Positions 1 through 8,767 of a stretch of 13,228 nucleotides of DNA are shown here, piece by piece. The stretch spans positions 1 to 13,228 of the forward strand of contig AUXH01000537.1 in the NCBI GenBank assembly GCA_000482145.1. The letters are read 5' to 3'. The translations under genes and the position numbers were made by a program. Position 1 is the first letter of the stretch. Each line of letters starts with the position of its first letter. Source of the stretch: Strigomonas culicis. Its lineage: Eukaryota > Euglenozoa > Kinetoplastea > Trypanosomatida > Trypanosomatidae. Below the pieces are notes generated by a model. It saw only the letters and a list, made by a program, of their open reading frames with translations. It made no database searches and was not told where the DNA came from.

Positions 1-260
1 GTATCCGGCTTCCGTATGCTTTGGGCTCGTGAGGGTGACTTGATATCGCTTCTGTCTCGGTCTCGGTCCCGGTCCCGGTCCCTCGGTCCATCTCCAGAAG
101 ATTCAGGCTTCCGTATGCTTTGGGCTCGTGAAGGGGTCTTCATATCCTCTTTGCCTCTCTCCCTGTTTCTGTCTCTGTCACGATCCCTGTCTCTGTCTCT
201 GTCTCTGTCTCTCGGTCCGTCTCCAGATGTGTCGGGCTTCCGTATGCTTTGGGCTCGTGA
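1..260 (-). repeat. Tandem coding repeat, about 99-129 bp units
   Basis: A conserved block starts at 7, 106 and 235, so the unit spacings are 99 and 129 bases. Both are multiples of three and keep the frame. The length difference lies in the Arg-Asp (GAC/AGA or GAC/CGG) run and the following linker; the core is unchanged. Codon choice within the RD runs differs between units (mostly AGA-GAC in one, CGG-GAC in the other), so each run seems to have expanded on its own. The array continues past the left edge. Confidence 0.9.
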
Positions 261-473
261 GGGAGATTTAGTATCGCCTCTGCCGCCCTCGTTCCTGCTG
301 TTGTCGGTGCTCCTACCCCCAGTGAGGTTGGCTTTGGAGTTAGTGCGCTTCGCGGCAGGAGTGCCGTCGGCGCCGTCCCTCGTGGACCTGCCGTCCGACG
401 CGGATGTATCTCCTTTGAGGTTGGAGGAGCTCTTCTTGGCACTCGGACGCCCACCGTCATCCTTACTAGACAT
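1..473 (-). CDS. Hypothetical Arg-Asp repeat protein, N-terminal part (runs off left edge)
   Basis: I do not recognise this protein and assign no function. The ATG at 473-471 opens a frame with no stop, giving 157 complete codons before the window ends. Residues 1-70 are Ser/Lys/Gly/Asp-rich and look disordered. Then comes a tandem repeat: PSRAQSIRKP, then (D/E)-(T/S)-SGDGP, then a run of RD dipeptides (seven in the first unit plus RN and RE; five in the second), then a short linker. A third unit begins at the edge. The 26 bases coding for SRAQSIRKP are identical in all three units, which implies recent duplication. RD/RE and SR-like stretches occur in RNA-processing and some cytoskeletal proteins, but composition alone proves neither. 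A polypyrimidine tract plus AG lies about 100 bases before the ATG, and the next gene upstream (SmB) is on the same strand. I am confident the frame is coding and not confident of a role. Confidence 0.72.
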   Translation of the reverse strand, partial: MSSKDDGGRPSAKKSSSNLKGDTSASDGRSTRDGADGTPAAKRTNSKANLTGGRSTDNSRNEGGRGDTKSPSRAQSIRKPDTSGDGPRDRDRDRDRDRDRDRNRERGKEDMKTPSRAQSIRKPESSGDGPRDRDRDRDRDRSDIKSPSRAQSIRKPD

Positions 474-543
474 GACGGGGTACGTATAGATGTATATGTG
501 TATATGCAGATATATATTTTTATATATATATACCTTTAACTAT

Positions 544-613
544 CTAATGAAAGTTAAAAAAAAAAGATTTGCTACTAAATGAGTTTTTTTAAAAAAAAAG
601 AAAAGGAATGAGG
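544..613 (-). promoter_or_regulatory. Putative spliced-leader acceptor region for the RD-repeat gene
   Basis: Read on the minus strand, a T/C-rich tract (about 613-590) is followed by the first AG at 576-575. A second T-run leads to another AG at 545-544. Either would leave a 5'UTR of roughly 70-100 bases with no ATG before 473. The tract is interrupted by A residues, so the exact site is uncertain. Confidence 0.4.
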
Positions 614-909
614 TAGATGGAAGATGTTTAACAGAATCAGTTTTAGGGTTCCAATAAGATGCACACAACAAAAAAAAAAACTATAGCGCTTTCATTTATG
701 TTTTATTCTTATTTTTATTAAGCTCCGCATCTATTTTAAAAATCAAAACAATCAAACCGAGAAAAAAAGAGGAAAGAACAGAAAAAAGAACTCATTCTTG
801 GACCTCCATCGTCTTGGTCCTTCCCATCCTGTCTCTCTCTCTCTTTTGTTTCCTCTGCTTTCTTCTTTTTTTTTTTGAAATACAACAAGAACAACAAAGG
901 GCAAAAGTG

Positions 910-936
910 CACACACACACACACACACACACACAC
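910..936. repeat. (CA)13 dinucleotide microsatellite
   Basis: Thirteen CA units on the plus strand, hence (TG)13 in the sense of the SmB transcript, about 75 bases past its stop codon in the 3'UTR. Confidence 0.95.
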
Positions 937-1010
937 GCATACCGGCAAGAACAAACAAACAAAAAAGAATACCGACTCGCTCGCCCTCTCATATGGATAC
1001 GTCCTTATAG

Positions 1011-1340
1011 CTACTCCTTGCGTGTGCGCTTCACTGCAGTCTTCTTCTGCTTCGGTGCCTTGTCGAAGTTTGCTTCCTTCTCCTCCTTGCTATGGGCGTC
1101 GGGCAGCACCGTCACGGAGACCACGTGCTCTCCGCGCAGCAGCACAAGGCCTAACTGCCGCGTCGCCGTCACGCCCTCCTCTTTCATCTTCTTCGTCTGC
1201 GGCCGCGTCTCCTCTACGTCGCTGAGGACAACGTTCATGTGCTTATCGTAGACCAGCAGCTTGCCGAGCAGCTCACGGCCGTCGTCGACGGTGATGCGCA
1301 GCTGCTTGTTGATGTTGTGCAGCATGTTACTCTTTCCCAT
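1011..1340 (-). CDS. SmB: Small nuclear ribonucleoprotein SmB
   Basis: This 109-residue protein is a core Sm protein of the heptameric ring on spliceosomal snRNAs. In trypanosomatids these snRNPs mainly serve trans-splicing. The Sm1 motif spans about residues 14-45 ([18 protein letters not shown], then HMNVVL), with the RNA-contacting H34-M35-N36. Sm2 is at about 61-78 ([18 protein letters not shown]), with the R69-G70 pair. DKHMN and LGLVLLRGE are typical of SmB/SmN rather than the other Sm proteins. The tail (about 82-109) is Lys/Arg-rich and lacks the Pro-rich PPPGM repeats of the animal protein, so the protein is much shorter than human SmB. The start is supported by a clean acceptor 14 bases upstream; the stop is TAG at 1013-1011. 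It should act in the nucleus. Confidence 0.95.
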   Translation of the reverse strand: MGKSNMLHNINKQLRITVDDGRELLGKLLVYDKHMNVVLSDVEETRPQTKKMKEEGVTATRQLGLVLLRGEHVVSVTVLPDAHSKEEKEANFDKAPKQKKTAVKRTRKE

Positions 1341-1354
1341 CTTGAAGTGCTTGC

Positions 1355-1377
1355 CTGTGGGGGATGGAGAGAAATGG
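1355..1377 (-). promoter_or_regulatory. Spliced-leader acceptor for SmB
   Basis: On the minus strand an almost pure C/T tract (1377-1358) ends in CACAG, with the AG at 1356-1355. It is followed by 14 bases and then the ATG at 1340. This is one of the cleanest acceptors in the window and it fixes the SmB start. Confidence 0.75.
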
Positions 1378-1899
1378 ATGGAACTTTAGGAATGGATACG
1401 ATGTTCTTATTATGATTTGTATAGTTGCTCTGAGAGAGATAGAATGGAGAAAAAAAAAAGAGAAGAGTGAGGAGGAGAAGGCGAGTACTTTGTTACCAAC
1501 ACCATTGCATACCCATTTGCATCTCACTTTTCAAGTAAGTACACATGTGCTGCGCGAGAGTAGTAGTGCGAAGAAAGAAAGAAAAAGATCCATTTGCTTT
1601 TGTATTATTACTATCATTAACAATTAAATGTATTATTCGAAAGAGAAAGAGAAAAACAAAAATGAAAATAAAAGAGTTACGTCGGCTTCGATTTATATTA
1701 TTATACTGATATTAAGTTAGATGCAGAAGTAAGAAAGTACATGTATTGAACAACGAAAAGAGAGAGCAAAAGGGAAATGCACTACAACTCGAATAAAGCA
1801 AAGAACAAAAACGAAAACTACCAGAGCACAAGCGCCGTCCTTTTGCTTCACAATGCCTTCTCGTGCGCACATTGATTTTCCTCTTTCTTTTTTAGTATT

Positions 1900-1934
1900 A
1901 GTAGTAGAAGTAGTAGTAGTAGTAGTAGTAGTAT
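1900..1934. repeat. Imperfect (TAG)n trinucleotide microsatellite
   Basis: About eleven TAG/AGT triplets with one interruption. In transcript sense this is a (CTA)n run starting about 25 bases after the SPB1 stop codon, in its 3'UTR. Confidence 0.9.
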
Positions 1935-1960
1935 TCTGTTGTGCTTGCTCTTGGTGGTGC

Positions 1961-3695
1961 TTACTTCTTTCCCTTTGTCTGCCGCCGCACGCGCTGCTTA
2001 TCGCGCCGCATTTGGCCCATGAGCTTCTTATCCAACGGCTTGTTTTTCTTTCCACCGGCGCCGCCGCTCTTGCCCTTGATGACCTGCGACCGCATGAGCT
2101 TGCGCACGCTGAGCCCACTGACCTTCTCGCGCGTGCGGGGGTCTGCCTTGCCCTTCTGGACCAGGTGGTGCAGCAGCCGCTGCGCTTTCTTGCGCTTGCG
2201 GCCCATCGCCTCCATCACCTTGCGGCTCGGGCGCGCGTTCAGCTCCTTGAAGCGCGCGCGCTGCGCCTCGATCTCCTCGGCGGTGACGGGCAGCATCACC
2301 TTGCAGTTGCGCTGCTCGTCCTTGAGGAACCAGTCGGGCAGGTCCTCGTCGTCGTTGTACACGAACTTGTTGATGGAGGCCTCGAAGATCTCGCGGCGCT
2401 TCTTGGGGTCCAGCATGGACTGCGCGATGGCGAGCGTGCGCGCGCGAACCTCCGGATCTGTCATCGCCAGCGGCACCTCCTCGAACTGCGTGTCCTCCTT
2501 GCCACTCTTGCCGTCCTTGCCAGCGTTCGTGTCGTTCTTGTTCCGTCGATTTTGCTTGCGCACCTCCCTGTTGTCCTTCGTGGTCTGCTTGCGCTGGCTG
2601 CGCACGAGCTCCTGCGTCGTCAGCTGTGAGAGGTCCTCCACGATGCGGCGCTTCCGGCGAGAGTCAACGCGACCCTTGCGCACGTCCAGATCCGGGCGCT
2701 CGCACGCGTCGTCATCGGAGAACTGCATAGCATCCTCATCGTCATCGTCGTCGTCGTCGTTCTCGTCATCCGCGCGGTCCTCGAACTTGGTGCGCGAGCG
2801 CTTCAGGGAAGCCTCGCCGGGGATCTGCCGCAGCGGCGCCTCCGCGTGCATAACGACGCGCTCCTCCTCGAGTGCGCGCTTGCGCTTCTGCGCCTCCCGC
2901 TTCGTCCGCTTGTTGTCCTCCTTCGGCGTCGGAAAGGTGTCGCGGAGGATCTTGTCGATGTTCTTGTGGTGGCTTTCCCACTTGGGCGTCTTGTCCTTCT
3001 GCGGCTTCTCGGCCCCGCGGGCGGCATCCTCCGCCTCTTCTTCTTCCTCCTCCGGCTCCTCGTCACCCTCCAGGCCCTCCTCGTACAGCTTCACGCGGGC
3101 GGAGCGCTCTCCCTTGACATAGTTACCGTAGTTGTCCACATCCATGAAGTATTCCTCCCCCTCCACCAGCTGCTCGGACTGCGGCAGCAGCTCCTGCAGG
3201 CTCTTCCTGTCGCGCGCGGCGGGCGCCGCGTCGCCCGTCTCGTCGTTGTCGTCGCCCTCGCCGTCGCCGAGATCCCAGTCATCCTCGGCTGCGAGGTCGA
3301 CGGAGACGATGGGGTTGAGCGGCACGTTGCCCTTGTCCTCCGGGTCCTCCCAGTGCCTGTCGAGCATCGCGGCGACGTCCTTCTCATCCACGTGGGCGAG
3401 CTTCTCCACCGTGAAGGCGTCGAGGAAGCTATCGCCGTCGCCCTCGTCCTGGTTGCTGTCTGCGTCGCCGTTCTCGTCGTCGTCACCCATGTGCTCGAAG
3501 CCGTCCGTCTCGGTCATGTGCTCCGCGCTCGAGTTGGGGTCGTAGTTGATAAGGCCCTTGATCTGCTTCAGCTTGCGGTCGACCACCTTCTTCTGCTTCT
3601 TCTTCAGCTCCTTCTCTTTGCGCTTGCGCACCTCCAGCAGCTCTCGCGCGATCGCCGTGATGCCCTCCTTGCTATCCCAGTCGAACTGCGGCTCG

Positions 3696-3728
<33 letters not shown>

Positions 3729-4789
3729 CTGCCGCGCAGCCCGGCGCGGGTGCTGTCATCGTCGCTGCCGGCGAAGACAGGGGCCTCGTCGTCCTCCTTC
3801 AGGAAGCGGCTCTGCTCGCGCAGCAGCTGCTCTCGCCACCGCAGCAGCCGCTTCATGTCCGCGTCGCTGACCTGCTGCAGGTCACCGCAGAGGTACACGA
3901 GCTCCTTCTTGGAGCTCTTCGACTTGAGGAACACCTTGTCCTCCTCGTTCGTGAAGCGCAGCTCGTGGTTGGATTTGAGGAAGCCCTTCGGGTCCTTCGC
4001 GTGGAGGAAGTCGATGAAGTTGGCCACAGGGTGCGCGATGGGCCCGAGGTCCGTGTCGTAGCCCATCGGCACGTTCGACTTGGGCGTCACCAGCGCCCCG
4101 CTCGCCGTCAAGATCTTCTGCTCCCCGACGTCGGAGAACACCTTCTGGGCGTTGAACATATCGGGGTCGACCGACTTGGGCGCCTTGTAGCCGCCGCACA
4201 CGACGAAGATCTCGGCGGACTCCATGCGCGACGCGAGCGGCTTCGTGGCCTCGACCTTATCGAAGAGCTGCTTCATCACCCACAGGAGCTTGTGGAAGTC
4301 CTGCGAGCGGAACACCTTGGTGACGAACCAGCCGTTCGGCTTCAGCATCGAGCACGCCATCTTCGCGGCGCACAGCACGAGCGCGTTCTGGTCGAAGAGA
4401 TCGCGCGACCAGACGCCGCCGACGTTCGGCGCGCCATCGTGGATGACGCAGTCCACAGGCTCCTTCTTGAGCCACGTTGCGATGATTTTGCGCGTCTTGT
4501 CATCCGTGATATCGCCGACGAACGTCTTGCAGCCGCGGATCGGCACGATGGGCACGAGATCGACGCCGACGATCTTGGAGCCGACCGGCATGTACTTGGA
4601 TGCGACCTGCAGCCACCCGCCCGGCGCCGCGCACAGATCGACCAGCACGCGCGACTTGGCAAGGAAATCGTATTTGCGGTTCAGCTGGATGAGCTTGAAG
4701 GCAGACCGGGCGCGGTAGCCCTGATCCTTCGCCAGCCGGTAGTAGGCATCTAATCTGGTCTTTGCCTTCTTCTTGGACTTGACACCCAT
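1961..4789 (-). CDS. SPB1: SPB1-type rRNA 2'-O-ribose methyltransferase (FtsJ family)
   Basis: This 942-residue protein should methylate the ribose of a peptidyl-transferase A-loop guanosine in large-subunit rRNA and assist 60S assembly in the nucleolus, as yeast Spb1 does. The FtsJ/RrmJ domain covers about 1-204. The SAM-binding loop is DLCAAPGGW (51-59). The catalytic K-D-K-E tetrad is complete at K32, D118, K158 and E193, with the same spacing as E. coli RrmJ (K38, D124, K164, E199, recalled from the literature). A DUF3381-like middle follows (about 230-400), then long acidic, low-complexity linkers including a run of nine Asp. The Spb1_C region (about 770-942) has DPKKRREIFEASINKFVYND, DLPDWFLKDE and SRKVMEAMGRKRKKAQ, and ends in a very basic tail fit for nucleolar localisation. 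Yeast Spb1 is about 840 residues, so this copy is slightly long. The next in-frame Met is residue 67, beyond K32, so this start must be right. Confidence 0.96.
3701..3727 (-). repeat. (GTC)9 coding trinucleotide run (nine Asp)
   Basis: Nine perfect GTC units on the plus strand are GAC codons in SPB1, giving nine Asp in a row. A shorter Asp run in the same gene (about 2737-2763) uses both GAC and GAT, so it is older or less prone to slippage. Confidence 0.9.
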
Positions 4790-4790
4790 G

Positions 4791-4824
4791 CTGCCGATTT
4801 AAAAGAATAAGGAACAAAAAAAAA
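4791..4824 (-). promoter_or_regulatory. Proximal candidate spliced-leader acceptor of SPB1
   Basis: On the minus strand a T-rich tract (4824-4802) leads to GGCAG, with the AG at 4792-4791. Only one base then separates the acceptor from the ATG at 4789. It is the first AG after the tract, but the resulting 5'UTR beyond the spliced leader would be a single base. See the distal alternative. Confidence 0.45.
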
Positions 4825-4886
4825 TGCAGTACTTACTATTATTTTATCAATATGTGCTTATCTGTGTTTTCCTCTCTTTTTATTTT

Positions 4887-4952
4887 CTTGTAGTTCGATA
4901 TACAGACATATATGAGAAAGAGGGAGGAGGGGGATAAAAAAGAAAAAAGCAG
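4887..4952 (-). promoter_or_regulatory. Distal candidate spliced-leader acceptor of SPB1
   Basis: A stronger C/T tract lies at about 4952-4913 on the minus strand, followed by AG at 4888-4887. Using it would give a 97-base 5'UTR with no upstream ATG. Both acceptors encode the same protein. Confidence 0.45.
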
Positions 4953-5222
4953 CAATCGAAAAGACGCAGCCGTTCCTGTGACCATCTAGCTGTTATGCCA
5001 GCACACAGGGGAATGAAAAAGAAGCTGTTCATAGAAACATCGTAAATGGAGCAAACAACGAGATTTAAAAAAAAAACGTTAGTAGGACACGCATCAATGT
5101 ATTATACAATCAAGTTCACACAACATAACACGTAGCGCACGGCTGGGTGTACGTCTTTAGACAACACGAACAAAATGAAGGAAAATACAGTGGAACGAAA
5201 AAGAAGACCCACGATGTGTGCA

Positions 5223-5226
<4 letters not shown>

Positions 5227-5254
<28 letters not shown>
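5227..5254. repeat. (TG)14 dinucleotide microsatellite abutting the TBC stop codon
   Basis: Fourteen TG units on the plus strand are (CA)14 in transcript sense. They begin at the base immediately after the TAA stop (5257-5255) of the TBC gene, with no spacer. Confidence 0.95.
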
Positions 5255-5257
<3 letters not shown>

Positions 5258-7936
5258 GAGTCGGTACTGGAGCCAGATGCGGTATGCCTCCGCGATCAGT
5301 GTGTCCATCCACAGGAGCTGGTGCTCGCGCTCTTCCCGCTTGCTGCGACGCTTTCGTCTCCGCGCGGCGGACGGCGGCGGCGGCGGCGTGGCCTTGGCCG
5401 GTCCGAAAAGGGCTTTGGAGAGCGAAAAGTGCAGCCACGTGCGGCTCCGAAGACTGCCGGCGCTTGACACGGAGCTCTCGTTCCCATCCCTCAGACTCGC
5501 AGTGAACCCCTCCTCCCCCTCCTCCTGCGGCGGTGGCTGCGCCGCGTCGTCGTCTTCGTCCTCGCCGCTGGGGAAGCCGTCCGGGAACAGGTACCGGTAC
5601 GGGTTCTTGAAGACGAAGATGAGGGTGTCCAGCGGCGTCTCGAGCAGCACCTCGCGGCACGCCAGCAGCAGCGCCACGCACACACACGCGTGGAAGGCCG
5701 CGACGCGCTCCTCGCCGACGCCGCGATGGGTATCCCACAGCTTCAGCACCAGCGGAAAGGGCAGCTCGCGGATCAGGAGGCAGTGCATCCACTGGTAGGT
5801 GAGGCCGATGTACTGTTGCAGGACGGCGCCGGCCGCGGGGGGCGGCGTCGCGGCCGCCGGGTCCTCGCCCGCCTCGCACTTGTGGATGAACTCGGGAAAC
5901 TCGCTGCGCAGCAGCGCCAGCACGCGCTGGCCGGCGGCGATCAGCCCCGGCTGGCCGGGCCGGTAATGGTCCTGCAGCTCGCCCAGCAGCTTCGCGGTCA
6001 TCCAGTACGTGTCGGCCTCCACCTGCAGCAGCAGCACCTCCATCGCCGCGGGGTCCCCACCGCACCGCAGCAGCGCCTCCGCGTCCTGCAGCAGCCGGTC
6101 GAGCTGCGGCACGTCCTCCACCGCGTAGAGGTACGTCTCCGTCAGCAGCCGCGCGCGGCGGCCGGCTCCCGCCGAGAGCAGCTGGTACAGCGCCGCCCGC
6201 GGGAAGCCCGCCGCCGCCTGCGCCGCCGCGCACACGCGGAGCGCCACCCCGCGCTGCTGCTGCTGCTGCCGCTGCCATTCGTGCGCCGCCACGACGGCGG
6301 CCGCGAGCAGCTGCAGCTGCCGCAGCCCGTCCGCGAGGAAGACGACGTAGAACACCATGGCCACGTCATCCATCCCCTGTACGTAGCCGGTGGCGGGGAA
6401 GCGCTGGGAGAAGAGGAAGAGCACGCGCGCGATCGAGGCCGCGGTCGTCGCGTGGCGGTACAGCGCCTGCCGGTGGCGCGGGAGGTCGAGCGCGATCTGG
6501 TCGCAGATGGCCGCCTCCTGCCGCGACAGCGTCGACGCGCGGTGCGCCGGCCGCCCGCGCTGCTCCTGCGGCCAGTAGCGCCGCACGTAGTGCTCGTACT
6601 GCCCGCGTCGCCGCTGCACGTCCTCGCGCGCCTTCTCGAAGCGCAGCGGCACGGACCCCGGTGCGGCGCCATCACCGCCGGCGCTCGCGGCGGTGCCCGT
6701 CGCACCGCCGGCGGCCTGCGCGTACTGCGCGAGCAGGCGGTAGGCGGCCGCGCGCGCCCACGCCGGGCAGCAGCCCGACCACAGGAGGCTGCGCACCGTG
6801 TCGCTGTCATCGCAGGAGGCGCCGACGCGCAGGGAGAGCAGCGGGTTGCCGCCGCCGCCGGGCGCGCGCGCGGCCCCCAGCTCGTGCTCGTGGTGGGCGT
6901 GCGCCAGCAGCGTGCGGGGCACGAGGGCAGCCGCTGCACCGCCGCCCGCGTCCGGCGCCGGCGGCCGCCGCAGCAGCGCGTCGAACGCGGCGGTTGGCAG
7001 GCCGTCGCCGGCGGTGGCCGCCGCCGTCGCGACCGGCAGCAGGTAGAGCTGGCTGTTCAGGATGGGCGAGGCGATGTGCCGCAGCAGCGGCGCCTGCTCC
7101 GCGTCGGCGGCCTCCAGCGCGGCCATAGCGTGCTGCACCGCACTGTAGTGCGCCGCAGGGTTGCCATCCTCCGTGTCGGCATCCGGCGACAGCGGTGGCG
7201 TCGCAGAGGCAGGGGCGTTGTTGCGGTGGACGAAGAAGTGACGCTCGTACTGTGTGTCATCCGCGCGCCACGGCGCCGCCTCCGCCGTGCTGTCGCTGTA
7301 CGGCATCGTGTGCGCACTCGCGTTCGCGAAGGTGGTCGTGGGGCTGTCCAGCAGCGCCAGGGCGCCGGCGGCCGCCGCCACCGGCGTCGCGCGCAAGTCG
7401 GTGCTCAGCGCGCGCCAGCAGGAAAGCGGCGGCGGGTCGCCGCCCGCCGCCGCCGGGCCGCGGCCGCGCCGGACGACGCCAGGCAGCGGCAGGGCCCCCA
7501 TCTGAAAGAGCTCCAGCGCGCAGGCGGTCGGCGCGGACGGCGCACGGAGCCGCAGGCCGCGGCTCGCCGTGCTGACAGCGCTGGTGGCGCCCGTGCCGTT
7601 CGACACGCTGCTGGTGCTGCTGCCGCCGCCGCCGTGCCGCTGCTGCGACCGAAGCGGCAGCAGGCTCGCGTGCAGCCCGTCTGACCCCCTCCTCGCGGAG
7701 CTGCTCGCCGGGACGGGTGGCGACGACAGCGGTGGGGCGGATGCGGTGGTAGCCGGCCGCGACCGCTCCATCACCGGTGTGGAGAGCGGTGAGTAATGGA
7801 GCGGCGCGCCGCCCCCTCCCTCACCAATGACAGTGGTGGTGGTGGTGGCGGTTGCTATCGCTGACGGTGTTGACCGCTGTGCCGCCCTCGCAGCTTCCTC
7901 CTCCCTCTTCGCATTGTTATAGGCGGTAGAGAACAT
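5255..7936 (-). CDS. Rab GTPase-activating protein, TBC domain, Gyp1/TBC1D22-like
   Basis: This 893-residue protein should speed GTP hydrolysis by a Rab in membrane traffic. Residues 1 to about 380 are low-complexity, rich in Ala, Pro, Ser and Gly. The TBC domain follows: LLWSGCCPAWARAAAYRLL at its start, then IALDLPR with the catalytic arginine finger (R487), then GYVQGMDD with the glutamine finger (Q520). Both catalytic residues are present, so it should be active. The later blocks VEADTYWMTAKLLGELQDHY, YQWMHCLLIRELPFPLVLKL and WDT match the Gyp1/TBC1D22 branch. About 100 residues, with a five-Gln run, separate the Q finger block from VEADTYW, far more than I recall for TBC1D22. The C-terminus has an acidic patch, a basic patch (RRRKRRSKREE) and ends IWLQYRL. 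I start at ATG 7936-7934 because the frame extends to an earlier ATG (8005) only through a pyrimidine tract read as MSLSPFLSFFFRFLFF, a false signal-like sequence. Confidence 0.92.
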
Positions 7937-7982
7937 GGGCGAGGAGAATGGAAAAGAAAAGAAGAGAAAACGAAAAAAAAAA

Positions 7983-8010
7983 CTGAGAAAAGGAGATAAA
8001 GACAAAAGCG
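7983..8010 (-). promoter_or_regulatory. Spliced-leader acceptor for the TBC gene
   Basis: On the minus strand a T/C tract (8010-7987) ends in CTCAG, with the AG at 7984-7983. It is followed by 46 U-rich bases containing no AG and no other ATG before 7936. This site removes the earlier in-frame ATG at 8005. Confidence 0.65.
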
Positions 8011-8767
8011 ACTGCTGCTTCTGCTGCTGGGGTCCCTTGATTATGACTTTCTATATCGCTTTATGGGCTTGCTGAGGCCTTTTGTTTTTATCTGCTTCCC
8101 TTTTCTTCTCTTTCAGTTTTCTAACTTTTTTTTTCTTTATGTTCTTTTAAAAAGAAGAGTAGACTGGAAGACGCAGAGGGAAGGAGTCAGATTGGTATAC
8201 ATGCAAATATGGAAGAAAAAAAAGCTTTTATAGTTCAGTATTGTTTTTTTTGTTTGTTTCTTTTTTCGCCTACTTGCGTTTGTATAGATGAATAAATCTG
8301 TATAGATACTTAACTATATAGTTCAGGCTACGTCTTCATAAGGGAAAGGGGAAAAAATGAGATCTATGTTTCCCTTTTTTTGCTCCACATTTTTTTTATC
8401 TTTTAGTCGCTAAAAGAGAGTCACACACATACACGCATCGGTATTTAAAAAAAACACTTGCGCGTCTGTTCTTTAATTGTATTCTCCATTCTTTTTTTTT
8501 TCGAAACTGTGGTTGTTATTATTTTTTTGTGCTTTTTCTTCATTTTGTTTTTTGTATTTTTTTTGCATTTTATTGTTTTTTTAGCCAATTTGTTTTATTG
8601 TTTTTTTAACACTTCAATATTATCCACTTCTTTGATTATTCTTCTTTTTTATTATTCATATTCATTATTATTATTACTATTACACTCCTCTTATAAGAAG
8701 AACAACTATTTCAAAAGAAAAACCAACTGTATATATAAAGAAAAAGGAATAATTATCTAAAAAGAGA

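Larger units (their letters stand above)
474..1010. other. AT-rich intergenic region between RD-repeat gene and SmB
   Basis: This 537-base gap holds the SmB 3'UTR and the 5'UTR of the next gene. Visible contents are an alternating TA stretch near 500-533, several A/T homopolymers, and a CA dinucleotide run at 910-936. Short frames here code only for runs such as VCVCVC or THTHTH and polybasic noise. I see no RNA gene. Confidence 0.7.
1341..1960. other. Intergenic region between SmB and SPB1
   Basis: This 620-base gap holds the SPB1 3'UTR and the short SmB 5'UTR. It contains a TAG trinucleotide run beside the SPB1 stop, several A-rich and GA-rich tracts on the plus strand, and scattered T-runs. 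No frame here looks like protein and no RNA gene is evident. Confidence 0.7.
4790..5254. other. Intergenic region between SPB1 and TBC gene
   Basis: This 465-base gap holds the TBC 3'UTR, starting directly with a dinucleotide repeat, and the SPB1 acceptor region. The minus strand also has a TACTAAC heptamer (5084-5078) followed by a T-run. No protein-like frame or RNA gene is visible. Confidence 0.7.

Noticed and set aside
16..489. A 157-codon plus-strand frame rich in Ser/Leu over the left-edge gene
   Set aside because: Its repeats (RSRSRS, SLSLSL) are the reverse complement of the RD repeat. The minus frame has an ordinary start, an upstream acceptor and the same direction as all other genes.
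645..655. A GGTTCC sequence that hinted at a tRNA B box
   Set aside because: No matching A box, anticodon stem or acceptor stem could be folded around it.
2846..4753. A 635-codon open frame on the plus strand opposite SPB1
   Set aside because: It is the antisense shadow of a GC-rich gene. The product is Leu/Val/Ala/Arg-rich with no recognisable domain, while the opposite strand has a complete catalytic tetrad and family motifs.
5078..5084. TACTAAC on the minus strand, identical to the yeast branch-point consensus, followed by a T-run
   Set aside because: There is no gene for it to act on within a normal distance. Cis introns are very rare in these organisms and trypanosomatid branch points are degenerate, so a chance match is likelier.
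5690..7684. A 664-codon open frame on the plus strand opposite the TBC gene
   Set aside because: Its Arg/Ala/Gly-heavy translation comes from high third-position GC in the real gene. It shows no motif and would break the single-strand gene order.
8458..8760. A 100-codon plus-strand frame rich in Phe/Leu/Ile that looks like a membrane protein
   Set aside because: It derives from T homopolymers in the AT-rich gap and lies on the strand opposite all genes.
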